A stretch of 64,000 nt of DNA from Ailanthus altissimus (lineage: Eukaryota > Streptophyta > Magnoliopsida > Sapindales > Simaroubaceae), in assembly GCA_946807835.1 (NCBI GenBank), contig OX327697.1, positions 19,726,001 to 19,790,000 on the forward strand, read 5' to 3'. Position 1 is the first letter of the stretch; each line of letters opens with the position of its first letter. Under the pieces are notes generated by a model. It made no database searches. It was given only the letters and a program-made list of their open reading frames with translations, and was not told the origin of the DNA. Shown here one piece after another: positions 1 through 12,409 of the stretch. Both the position numbers and the translations under genes were made by a program.

Positions 1-2149
1 GTAAGATACTTGTTACGTTTCAGACATTGTATGATCTGAAGAAACTTTGATCTAGTCTAAAGGAGTTTAGATCAGTATTAAGAGTTAGCAACGCTAACAG
101 TTATAAGTACTAAGAGTTAGTGGTGTTAAAAGTTAGCTAGTTGTAAAAGTTAGCGAAATCTAAGAAGTTAGAGCCTTATCTGAAAAAGGACAAATACCTA
201 AGAATATATTTGTAATGACATAGCTGCAAAGAGTTACAGATGATACTAGAAAATGTCATTATGTAAGTATGTTCTAAAACATTATGTTCCTGATCTAATT
301 TTATCGATGTGAGTCTATCGGTAGAACCCATTAATATAGATTAGTGTATGTCTATATCTAGATGGTTCAAATAGTTAGTTTTAGTAAACCATGAGTTTAG
401 TGGAAGCTCGTATAGAGATACAGGTATTCAGTAAGGACTAGGTACTGAAAAAACTCATGAGGACCTCCAATAGATATCTCATAAAGCCGTCAATAGAAGG
501 TCTTCTAAGTTGAGTAGTATTTGTAATCCTTTAACCTGAGTGCCACAATGGGCTTATGAGTGATCCGCTATACTTTGGTTTCATACATGTCAAAAATCTT
601 TCATGGTCTAACTGTTGGGTGTATGGTACAAAGTTCATGGAGTCTAATGTGTGTAGATATGGGATTCGTTTACTCATATAAGTGAGTTATATATTCTAAT
701 GCTTCGAGATTATATTTCATGAAGTCTTGTAGCCACAAGCATTAACTCAGAAAATATATTTCAAAAGAATAAATAATATCACAAAAGTATTTGTAGATAT
801 TATTTATGAAAATATAAATCTGGAGATAAGTTCATAGTTTAGCAAATAGAGATTTGACGGTGATGATCTATATCTCTACTCTTCCATGATATAAATGATA
901 GAGGGATTATACGAATATACTATAACCTCAACTTGCATGGTCTAACGTGTTGCTTTGTAATATCTATAACGTGTAGGGGGCATCGTTCACGGACGTATGG
1001 AAGAGCTCTATATGACAAATCAGGAGTGGACCTAGAGAGTCTCACAATATGAAATGTACTCCTTACGCACTAAGGTAGCGAACTGGATTGAATAATATTG
1101 ATCTAGTAAATTCCATCAAAATAAAATAATTATTTCAAGATCCCTCGGGATGTGCATTTCTTAACACTTAATTGTTAAGTACATCACTTAATTAGTTAAC
1201 AAGAGTTGTTAATCAATAAGATGTTGACAAGTGGCACAATTTGGCCCATTAATTATTTTTACCTTAAATTTATCATTTAATCCTGGTAGTAAAAATAAGT
1301 GAGGTAAATGTAGTTATTCAAAATTATTTTGAATAATTAAATTATATATTATTAAATAATATTATAATAAATATATTTATGGCAATGGACTATATGTTGG
1401 TCATTCAAAATATTTAAATAATTTAAATGTTAGGTATTGAAATTTTGTTGGCCATTAAATTAAATAAATTATTTATTAATTAAAAGAGAGACCAACCATT
1501 AATTGTAATGCAACACTTTCTTAATGGCCATCAATTAATTTTATTAAAGAATGATAGTGGTAGAAGTAATATGCTGATGATGTTAGAAAAGTTAAATGAA
1601 TTAATTAATTCATTCATTTTGGCTATCACATTCGGTCATGACATTGGTTGTGAAAGAGAGAATATTTTTTCTCTCAAATGTTGAAAGAATTAACATGTCT
1701 TCATCTTCTTCTCTCATAAATGGCTCAACTTGTATCAAAGAAAAATGGGTAAGGAAAAATTGATTTTGAACATGAGTTGTTCAAAATAATATTTCTATAG
1801 AAATTATTTCCATGTTTTACGTAAGCATTCTATTTTTCTTGGAAACAAATATTTGTATTCAAAGAGTTTGTATATATGTTGCTGGGAATTCTAAATCAAA
1901 GCAACCATTCTAACTCTATAATCTCACCAAAATTGTTGTGGACTAGAATTGTTCAAGAATATACTTCAAGATGAGCTTTTCATTTAGATCGTTGGAGAAC
2001 TTGAAATTTTGTAAAGCTACCTTCATTAGGTAAGTGTTCTTTATATTTTATTTTTGCACAATTGTTCATCATATATAAATTTTGTATAATAGTTATCCAT
2101 GAGCATATATGTGATGTATGTGTTTAATTTGTTAAATTGAGTGTATTTT
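1..2149. repeat. Dispersed non-coding repeat, copy 1 (truncated by window edge)
   Basis: This stretch has no open frame worth calling. It aligns by eye, in the same order and orientation, with 40180 to about 41900: shared blocks include the start (ATACTTGT followed by CAGACATT and ATGATCTGAA), the block near 300-370 (GTCTAT, then GATTAGTGTATG against GATCAGTGTATG), CCGTCAATAGAAGGTC against CCGTCAATGGAAGGTC near 490, GGCTTATGAGTGAT near 548, and CTCGGGATG near 1145. Similarity fades after about 1700. The copies look anciently diverged. I infer a transposon-derived unit, perhaps a long terminal repeat or non-autonomous retroelement; the class is not established. Confidence 0.6.
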
Positions 2150-3523
2150 TGTAACACCCAAGAATATTTATTTATTAGAATTAATTTTTTTATTTATTAG
2201 GATTAAATTTTTTTTGTTAAAGGAAATAGAAGAATTTGATTGGTTGAAAAAGTGTTGGTATGGTCTGAATGAATTCATAGAATTAAAACCTTGGCCATTT
2301 ACACTTTTTCAACACTTAATCATGAACCAATAGCAATTAGCCACCAAAATAAATTGGATAGTGGTAGAATTAGTTTCTTTTTTACTAGATTTTAACTAGT
2401 TTAGTTAGTAAATAGTTATTTGAATTTTTGGACCAATCAAATGCCATCATTTCTAACCAATGGCATTTTTATAGTTTTGAATTTAGTTGAGGGCAAATTT
2501 GACAAGAAAAATGATGAAAATATAAATGGAATAGTGTGGAAAAATACCCATTTTTACAAGCATAGTGCCGTTTTTCCCTTTTGCCTATTCTCTCTAATTT
2601 TCTTTTATTCCCCTTTAAATTCAATAATTATACATACTTCCCTTAATAAATCAAGCCCCCAAACCCTTAATTAAACTCATTTCCATCAAGTTTCAAGGAT
2701 TATTTTTAAGTGAAAAGGTGAATTTCAAGGTGAGTTATTGGGAAGAATTTAATTGAATATGGATTTAGGGTTTAAAGGGTATATAATTTCAATTGTTATT
2801 TATAAAATTAGGGGTTTTTGCATTTTAGTAGGATTAATTGAAATTTTATTGATTATTTGTGTATTCTTGATATTAAGGTGACGACTTGGCAAAGGAGAGC
2901 CAAGGAAAGGAGAAAGAGAAAAAGTGAATGCCATTTGAAGGGTGTTTAAGGTTTGGTGTACATTTAAGTTGAACTTAAATTTTTATTTTAGGCATTAGTG
3001 TATAATTATATAATTAAATTATTTGATGGATACTTGAATGCAAATAGTGTGTTTAATTAATTATTATGTTGGTTCTAAGTGAATTAAATGTGTTTTTAAT
3101 ATTGAGTATTACCTATATGTGAAATTTGGTAAAATTTGGCTATCTATAAAATTCGGTAAATTTTGGACCTATATATGAAATTGGGTAAAATTTGAAACTA
3201 TATGTGAAATTGAATAAACCTATATGTGAAATTGTGTAGAAATTTGGACCCAAATATGAATTAGTGAAAATCTTGGAGTTATGTGTGAAATATTAAAAAA
3301 TTTGACTTATATGTAAATTTTTGAAAAAAAATTAGATCTGTATGTGAATTCTTGAAAGTTTCAGATCTGTATATTAATATTTAGAAAACAAATTGGGTTT
3401 AATTATGAATATTCAAAAACAAATTGAGTTTAATATAATGTGATTAAATTATTAAGGAGCCCAAGGTAAACTTGAACATTAATAGGTAGGGATTGGTAGT
3501 TGGCATGCAAGTAGGGTGTTATA
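2150..3523. repeat. Possible solo LTR with Ty3/gypsy-like ends
   Basis: The block opens with TGTAACACCCA and closes with GGGTGTTATA, a near-perfect inverted terminal repeat of the kind seen on many plant Ty3/gypsy LTRs (TGTAACACCC...GGGTGTTACA). The roughly 1.37 kb length suits an LTR. No second LTR, primer-binding site or coding domain was found beside it, so a solo LTR is the simplest reading. A 98-aa minus-strand frame at 3430-3726 overlaps its end and has no recognisable domain. No target-site duplication was identified. Confidence 0.35.
3110..3430. repeat. Degenerate tandem repeat, unit about 30-40 bp
   Basis: About eight imperfect units recur head to tail. Each carries a version of CTATATGTGAAATT followed by a GGTAAAATTTGG-like half. 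Later units lose the second half and change to GATCTGTATGTGAATTC. It lies inside the LTR-like block. No coding potential is evident. Confidence 0.6.
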
Positions 3524-6500
3524 GTAGTATTGTGTTGTTCTGTATCTCTGGTGATTCTGATCTGTATCTCTGATCCGACATATACTCTGATTTGATCTAG
3601 ATCCGGCGAGTAATCACTAAGTGACCGATGCCGGATCACCATCTGATAGCCCGTTGGCCAATCCATGATATCGTGTCCGTGTTTAATTTGGGCACCTGTT
3701 GAGGTCACATGTAATTGTTTAATCACGTATATGATAAATTAAATTTTAATTTAATTTAAAATATATATTATGTCTTGATTGATTGATTTAAATATTTTAG
3801 TAAATTTTAACCTATTTTGTCGACGTTGTGGTAAGTGATAGTAATTGATTCTGTTATTTGTACATTGTTTGAATAAATAAATTGTATTATTTTAACTTTT
3901 GTGTACTCCCACTAAGCAATTGTTTTTGCTTAGGATGTTGGATTTACCACGCGCAAGTAGTAGAGCTACCAATATTGAAGATTGAAGAAAGAAAACCATA
4001 TCTGCAGCAACTCAAATTAGTCATATCCTCTGTTTATATATTTTGGGTAGATATTTTATTTGTATTCAAAATATTTGTTTAATTAAGTATATGGACATCT
4101 ACTGCATGTACATATGTATGATCAAGAACTGTTTTTGAGTTGTAAATGATAAATTGTATATATTCTTTTGATCCTTTAGCGTATCTGATTAAATTGGGTG
4201 AATGATTTACCCCCATGAACTAAAAGTTGTATGGTTGAGTAACAGGAGTTGAGTTGAGAAACAAAATGATTGGAAGTGTTTTTTTTTCCTTGTAATAAGT
4301 GGTGGAAAGTCCAATTTTTAAGGGAGACTCTATCCATTTGGTTTAAAAAAAAAAAAAATTTAATATTAAGGTTTTGCAAGAAAATGGTGCCATTCTCTGA
4401 TCTTGTTTTAAGGAAAGGCAGGTGAGGAGAGTGTTACAATTTTGTTAACATGTTTCCGCTGCTGCGGTAAATTTTTAAAATTACATGTGCACTTGTATAT
4501 CACACACTCAATTCAACACTTATCACGTCAAATTTCAGGGGCTTTCTAACTTTTTCTAAATATCCCTAAATTTCTCTAATGATACCCTTATTATTCAATC
4601 CCCAAAAAAATTAATTAATATTTGTTTAAAAATATTTGTAATAATTATAAATTTATGAAATTGATAATTAATTAATTATTTTTCCTTTTATTTTTCAATA
4701 ACAACACATTTTCTAAAAAATTGAAGGTTCTTGTTAAAGATCATTTTCTTGCCACCATTTCATTTTATTCCAAGCTTTGGGTTTTTAATGTAATAAGAGA
4801 CAAATTGATGGATTATTAAAGAGAAACATAAAAAAAAAAACACTTGTATGGGATATTTCTTGGATTTGCAACAATTAAAATTTTTGGGCTTTTTGGTTCA
4901 TTATATGTTACTCCACGAGGTTAAAACCGTGGATAAGGATGGCGAGTTTGGGTTTTTGGTGAACAAAAAGCGAACCTGATTTAGTTAGCAAGAGTTTGCT
5001 GTTATATTTAGACTGAAAATGGGAGAATATTCAGCTTTAAGGCATTTGTTGAAAAAACTTGAGTCATTGTTTACAGTGTACGTACCTACCAAATGGACAC
5101 CATGTTCGATTGCAGGAGTTTGATGACATATATGAGGAATATGATTTTAAGCAATTAGATGTTTTGCCGTCCATAGTGATTTACAGTCTTTGGCGTATCA
5201 ACCAACTGTGAATTAATGTCTATATTGGTTTGCTTTTGGTTGTATTATGTTTATTTTATTTTTCAGCCATAATTCTCTTATTACCATAAGCTAAATTTAT
5301 TTTCTAAAATTATTACTTAAACTTAATATGTGTGCTTAATTTTTGAATCTTTTTAATATTTATTTGAATTCAATTCTCTATTATTCCAATTATTTGTTCT
5401 TAATAATTCATTATATCTTATCAATATTATAATTGTTTTGGTAATACTTTGATAAACTTAAAAGAGGCATCATTTTATTTAGATCTAGATACTTTGGTGT
5501 ATGATTGTAGAGTGACGTTCTCGTTACATATGCAAATTTCAAATTATGATAGAAATATACCTAATTGGTATGTATGATCAATAAGACTTGTTCTTAACAA
5601 GTCTTAATTTATTACAAGTACCATAAGAATATAGGTATTTGGTAAATTAAAATATATTTGCCTGACCTTAGGAGATGCTTGTGAATACATTAGTGTCTTG
5701 ACCAATCTAAAAATTGAGAGATATAAATATTAAATGATTAATATTTAAAAAAATACATTGAATGATAGTAATTAACCTTAGGCTTTTTCTATATTGCTAT
5801 CTTCCTATTTTATTTGAGTTGTGTCATTTAGTTTTTGCACTTTTATTTTATTTAAATTTATTGCAATTTAAGATTTAATTTTTCTAAATAATTACAAGAA
5901 AGATATAATTGTAGTATTTGGTAGACAATAAAAATTATCCCTATGAGTTCGACGTTCCACTTAAAAGTCCCTTATTACTTGTTATATAGCTTATATTTGC
6001 ACTAATGTATTATAGAAATATCACATCATGTACCACAACAGACTCATATTTGTTGTAAGTTTTTCTAATTACCTGCACTATATATGACATTGTTACACAA
6101 TTCTTCGCATATTAATAGATTTTGTTGTCTTTAGGAGTCTTTTTTGTCAATATACATAGAGCACTCCTCGAACTTGTTATTGATTAATTAGGACTATGAA
6201 CTAGTATAATATGCCACTAAGACAAAGAATACTTTTATGGTTATAAGCCTTGAGTCTATATTGATATGGTGTGTACATTTTTACATATTCATACCTTTAT
6301 GTCAAGTTATTGCAAATATTAACTTCAAGTATATTTATCTATTTAATCAGGTTTATATTCCTGTAAATTATTGTAACGAGCATTGAGTTGCAGTAGAGGT
6401 CAATTTCTTATAGATTAAGGATCATGTTGCATGCTTATCTAAATTGATAACGTTATATCTATATATGACCCAGTTCATATCAATAAGGAGTGATGTGACT

Positions 6501-6880
6501 CAAAATTTCTCAGCCTACGATGTGGTATGACTGAAGGATGGAGTTCCTCAACAAACGGTTAATAATTGTGATTGTGCGATTTTCACTTGTAACTTTATAG
6601 AATTTCTTATATTATGGTGTAGTTTGGACTTCGGGCCAGAGACTAGACCATTCTTTTTTCTTTAGTAAGAAAATGGTTATTGATTTGTGGTGTAATGAGA
6701 AACAATAATGCACTGAATATTTCATATTGATTTTTCATATTCACGACATTTGTGATGTGTAATATATTATGTCTACATGATTTGTTGATATTTTTTGTTA
6801 TATCATTATGTTTATAAAATTACAAGTTTAGGAAATGTTCAAAATATAGAGGAAATATTGCAAAAAAAATTTATAAATAA
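3524..6880. other. Intergenic, no gene supported
   Basis: AT-rich DNA with scattered short frames. The only coding-like piece is an uninterrupted plus-strand frame at about 5066-5209 that ends in TGA and contains QEFDDIYEEYDFKQLD. It has no in-frame ATG or recognisable domain and could be a gene relic or chance. An alternative intron just before it would be only about 40 nt, too short for a plant. Nothing else was recognised. Confidence 0.5.
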
Positions 6881-6904
6881 CTATAACAAACATGAAAGTC
6901 CAAA

Positions 6905-7040
6905 TAAAAAGATAAAATAACAAGAAACATGCAAACCAAATGATACATCAACTTTCATTGCAAGTTTCAAATAATGTACTACATATAAAAAAAAGATAAA
7001 ATAATAAGAAACAAGTAAACCAAATGATACATCAATTTCG
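6905..7040. repeat. Direct repeat, unit about 84 bp, two copies
   Basis: Two copies of about 50 bp, beginning AAAAAGATAAAATAA and ending AAACCAAATGATACATCAA, start at about 6905 and 6989. They differ at only a few positions. They lie just beyond the 3' side of the Mutator-like relic and may belong to its non-coding part. Confidence 0.7.
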
Positions 7041-7149
7041 ATCAGCAATAACAGTAGGATTTCTACATGTTTGTCGGTTGTGTTCTTATTACTTTCACTT
7101 ATTATACACATTCTTCGAAGGCTTCACCTTTTGGGATGGTATACATCTT

Positions 7150-9330
7150 TCTCTGCGCCTTTCTGATAGTCTACATGCAATTGGGGGTTGTATATGAAAA
7201 TTCTTGTATATGAAAATTTTGCACCTTGACTAGAACAATCCAACTCAATTGATGGTCAGCAAGATTTATGGAATCGCCATATGTTATCAATAAAGTCTTA
7301 ATTGTGTAATAGCACAAACAAATATTGAGATATTGTAACTTAGCATGTCTGCAAATGGCTATTGTTTAGATATATGCTAGTTGGTGAAATTTAAATTTCT
7401 TACAACTGCATGTGTTTGTGGCCACATTGACTATCTCATTCCTAATGCCATCATTCACAACAAACTTCGAGTCATCGACTGGATTGACTACCATTCTCAT
7501 ATGTTGATCCTTGTTCTTCCACACTTTATCGTAGGCCTATGTAGTCAAGTCAATGGTCATTTTTTTACAGCCTCTCTCCTATTATACCGCCAATTCTATG
7601 TTAACTTTCGCATCTATTCAGCTATTGTAGTTATGGGTAGGGAACGGGCAGATTTTGACACTGCATTGATACACTCTGCAATATTAATAGTCATAATATC
7701 ATACCTTTTAAATGCGTCCACTGATCTAGCTCATCTGACGCAACTAACCCTATTCTCTAAATACTGTGTTGCCTCAAGTTTCATGTCTCTCATATTATTC
7801 CATTGGATTTAAAAATCACATAATCGATATGCTTTTGCAATGAGAAAGTATGTGCATAAGAATCCATCTGTCTTCTTCTTTCTAGTAAAAAACTTGAATT
7901 TTGTGATCAAATTACCCTTCAAGTGAAAGATACACACCCCATAATATGCATTTGGCAATAGTTTCCAGATGTGCTTCTCAATACTTGCATGTCGATCTGA
8001 TATAAATACTGGTGTAATACTATTACCAATCACATGCCTTAGTTTCTCCATAAACCACTCCCACGATGAATCGTTCTTAGAATCGACAATGCTCTATGCA
8101 ATTTAATAAATCTGATTATTTCCATTCTTACAAACAGCTACAAACATACAACTAAGATAAGGGCCTTTTAAGAATATATCATCCATAGCAATCACTAGTT
8201 TGATGGATGTGTGAAAACCTTAAATACAAGCACCCAATTCCGTAAAAAAAAGTATAAAAAATATCCACTGTCATTAGTTTTCAAATGAGTGATAGTACTT
8301 GGATTCTCATTTTCCACCATATAGTAATAAGACGGAAGTAATCTGAATAAGTCCTTAGCAAAACCCACCATCATCACTTTTGCTTTCTCTTTAGCTCGAT
8401 AATCCATTATATATGTTAAATTTATACTATACTCCTCCCGTACATCGGCTACAATATCTTTTGGTCTATAAAGTCTATTGACATCTGCAAATTTATTCTT
8501 GATTATTTGAGCAATTATTTGACTCTTTACTTGATTATGACCATCATACAATCGGTCTAATTGACATGTGTACTCCTTGTTAATTCTTTGACTATAAAAT
8601 ATTTTTTAGTATTTATCAATACGGCACGAACTCATCACTTACACCTTTCATCATCATATTTTACCTTAAACCGATCTTTCGTAGACCTGAATACCTTGAA
8701 ACTTCAATTACCATTTAACGTATGTATACGAGAGCATCGTATTTTGATTTGTTGTTAGGAAACAACTTTCCAATCACTATTTTCCCAATTCCTGAACACG
8801 ATGCTCCATCTATAGAACTCAAGTCAAAAGCAGGAATTAGAGGGATAAATTGAAATGAATTTTGTAGGTGAAGAACATTGTCATGTTCAGTTATTGGTGT
8901 TGGACATAAATCACTAGGTTTTCATTCTGATATTCTATATCATTTAAACCATCTCCATAATCATCTCCATCATTATTAGAATTACCAATCTATCTTGTTA
9001 TCATAATAAACATGAGGTGGCTCATCATTATATCAACATAGAGAAATATTATGGTCGCATAATGTATTGCATGGGACGTCCACAGACGATAATGTTGGAG
9101 CTGTGCTACTAACATGATTACTGCTACTTACAGACATAAAAGGATTATGCAGCTGTTGTTGGCTCTCCACAAGAACTTGTAGAATCTCATTACAAATAAC
9201 TAGTCTAAGATCTACATTAACACGTAATGATATAAAACCTCTTCTATTAACTCTAAATAAAAACTGCACTTCTTGATCACTATGTTCGGTATAGCACTCA
9301 TTTCTATTACAGGCATCAATATTTTTATAG
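7150..9330 (-). pseudogene. Mutator-like element (MULE) transposase relic
   Basis: Read on the minus strand, the pieces fall in MULE transposase order. At 9269-9033 is an N-terminal fragment. At about 8760-8560 is a degraded MuDR DNA-binding region. At 8551-8195 is the section with the YRAKEKA and NPSTITHL type motifs. At about 8190-7809 is the transposase core, with AMDDIFLKGPY, IVDSKNDSSWEWF and FISDRHASI, the family's DDE-region signatures. At about 7430-7340 is a SWIM-type zinc finger (CSCKKF ... ICRHA). Stops and frameshifts separate the pieces, so it cannot encode one protein now. The 143-aa plus-strand frame at 7381-7812 is the antisense shadow of the SWIM end. Terminal inverted repeats were not located. 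Confidence 0.85.
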
Positions 9331-9588
9331 TGACATTACACTACTCAAAATTCACTCAAATTCTACTGCACACTAAGTTTTGAAGTTAATCATAAGTCAC
9401 ATCATTAAGAACTGTCATAACAATGCATTGGTACCAAACATATCTCTCTTCACCATTACTAGAATTCTCTCATATTCCCATAAAACATATCAAAAGTGAC
9501 TCAATCCCTATAGTAGCTAAATTTAAAAAATGAAAAAAATTATTAATTCATATAAAAAATAAATTTTGGCTTGTGGCAGATAAGTCGT

Positions 9589-9606
9589 GCGATAGGATCC
9601 TATCGC
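9589..9606. repeat. 18-bp perfect palindrome
   Basis: GCGATAGGATCCTATCGC is its own reverse complement. A partial second copy, GCGATAGGATCTTAG, follows at about 9655. The site stands out as GC-rich in an AT-rich stretch, just upstream of the MULE relic in that element's orientation. It may be part of the transposon's terminal region; function unknown. Confidence 0.75.
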
Positions 9607-12409
9607 GCTATAGAACTAGGACAATAAGATCATATCACCCCAATTCAATATATGCGATAGGATCTTAGAAATTTTTAGTTTTTTTATCTCCCCACCGTGA
9701 ACCAATGTGTTTTATTTACACTCAAATTTGTTTTCAACAAGTCAATATATGTTTCTAATAAATCTATTTTCAATTTAAAAACTATAACATGTCCCCTCAT
9801 TACATTATAATATAAATAATAATTTAAATCATAAATCCATATTACCTTTTTGTTTAAAAAGTGAAGATTCTAGTTACTACTTCGTTAAAATGATGATAGA
9901 TTTCACTTTTTTTTTTGTTGCACATTTTGACTATAAAGAAGTGAGAGTGAGTATGTACTTTTTTGACCGATCAAATAATATATATGAGAGGGTATTTTTG
10001 TCCAAAATAAATGAGTTTGGCAAAAAAAAAATAATAAATTGAAATGAAATTTAAAAAAGTTAAGTACCCATTTAATTTTAGCTATTTTTGAAAATTTTCC
10101 CTATTTTATGGTATTTGTATACAATAGAAAATTTTTAAATGTATTGTCTTAAGCTTTTCAAAGGAATGGAAAATAAAATGAATTTTTTTATCTTCTAAAA
10201 AAATTATTATTTGCGCTTAATATAGTGTCTTAAACTTTTTTAATTATTTAATTATTTTCAAATTTTGTATTAAATTATTTTTCTTTTATTTTAGATTATT
10301 ATTTAAAACACATTCTTAAATTTTAATGCAAATTTATTTTTTAAAATAATTAATAAATAATACCAAACACACCCTTAGAGTGCCATGAATATCCTTTATT
10401 TAATTTTAAAGATTATTTCAATATCCTAAACATTTGTTTGAATTTATATAATATTAAATTTAAATAAATCTAAAATTCAAACATTTATAACCATATGAAT
10501 GTTAATTTTTAATCCCATATATAGTTCTATGTTTATTTGTTTCTTTTAATTAAAATTTTAAATGAATATAAACCCTTTTGACTTTGAAATTTAAAATTTT
10601 AATACCTTGTTCAATTCTAATTGTAATATTACTTATAAAATATATAATATTAAAAACAACTAAATCTAAAAAATACGTAAATTCTACTTAATTAAGCATT
10701 TATAATTTGAATTCATCCAGATTGAGAACACTTATAATCTAGGTCCATTTAGTTTAAGATCATAGACTTAAATATCTACTCTTACAAAAGAAAGGATTAA
10801 AAGGAATGATCTAGTGAATTACATAATTTATTATATAGAGAGCTCCAAAATATATGTTAAGATTTTATAACACATCGTATATTATATAAAAATTGTGAAT
10901 TAATTAAACAGCGTCACATAATAGTATTACTCATCATATAATAAATTACTTAGTCCATTAAATTATTTTTATATTTTATAATTCAATTACAATGATATTG
11001 CGTGTAATTTTTTCTTAAAGTCTAAAAAAGTTTAATTATAGTAAGAGATTCCAAAATTCACGTCAATTTTAATGATAAACATTTCTTTTTCTTATAATAA
11101 TTTTAATTATTTTTTATAATCATAAGAATTCCATAAATAAAAATAAAAAGTATACAAGAATCAAAACAAAAATTTGACCATTCCTCGGTTAGTATTAAAA
11201 AAATGACCATTCTTAAATCACATTCTTAAATCACATGTAGGGAGAGAGGACAAATAAAACTTTAGATTTTTCATCTATGGTTTAAAAGAAAAACAAAATT
11301 ATACTTTTTTTTGTTGTAAAAAGTCATTACTTATTTTATCCATGTAGAAAAAAAAAGGCATTCCTTTATAAAACAAGATTTTTGCTTTCAATAAATAATA
11401 ACACTTTTTTCAAATTTTTATAAATATTACTCTCTTTAATGTAAGAATAATAATTTATTTTGAGTCTTTTTATCAATATATTGGAAAGATATTAATTTCT
11501 AATACTGAAGAAATAAAGAAAAATAGCACTATCATAATTTTCAAACATATAATTTTTGAGAAATTAAATTAAAAGTAATCAATCTATTTAATCAATAATT
11601 ATCAAAACTTTACTTAAAAATAGTAACGAGAACTTATCCATTACATAAAAAAAAAAACCAACAACATACACCTTTTTTGTGATTAGGAGTAGGTGTTGTG
11701 CGGTTTGGTTCAATGTTCTTTAGAACTAAATTAAATTAAATAAAAAAATTTGAGATCTTTTATTTTTAAAACAAAATTGTACTAAATTAAACATGAAAAT
11801 TGAATCATGTCAAATTAATTTAGTTCAATTCAGTTTATTTTAATTTTTTAAATATTTTTTAAAAAAATTTAAAATTATAAAAAGACAAATTTTATGCAAA
11901 AGTAAAATAAGAGAAAAATTATCTATCAATTTTAAATAAAAAAATTAATTAAAATTTAAGAACTAAATAAATTATAAAATTATTAAAATTAAAAATTATT
12001 TAAATAATTTTAAACACTAAATTAATTAAAGTCTATAAATTAAATTAATTAATTAAAAATAAATTTTAATTTAAAAATAAATTAATTTTAATGAAATTTT
12101 TTTTATTAAATTGAAATTTATAATATAATTTTAGCGTTATATTTTATAAATTTTGTTTAAAATTAATATTATAATTTTATATTTTATTAAGTATATAATC
12201 GCTTAAAATTTACGAATAATTTATTTCAGATTCAATAAAAAAAATACACATTTATTAGACGGCAAAATCAGCTGCAATCCCTACCGAAGACCCTGTACAA
12301 TTACCACAATCGAAGACCCGTGTACAAATACAACAATCAATCGAACAAAGAAGTGCTTCTTGCTTAATAGAGTGGAAAAAGAGATAAGAAAGCGAAAGAG
12401 AAGAGGAAA
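9607..12409. other. AT-rich intergenic region
   Basis: Long runs of A and T, especially 11700-12230, with no coding frame of interest. The last roughly 150 bases must hold the promoter and 5' leader of the SEC14-like gene, but no TATA box could be chosen with confidence because TATA-like strings are everywhere. Confidence 0.6.

Noticed and set aside
3430..3726. 98-aa minus-strand frame
   Set aside because: Overlaps the LTR-like block end, no recognisable domain, and no splice partner found.
7381..7812. 143-aa plus-strand open frame
   Set aside because: It is antisense to the SWIM-finger end of the MULE transposase and shows no domain of its own.
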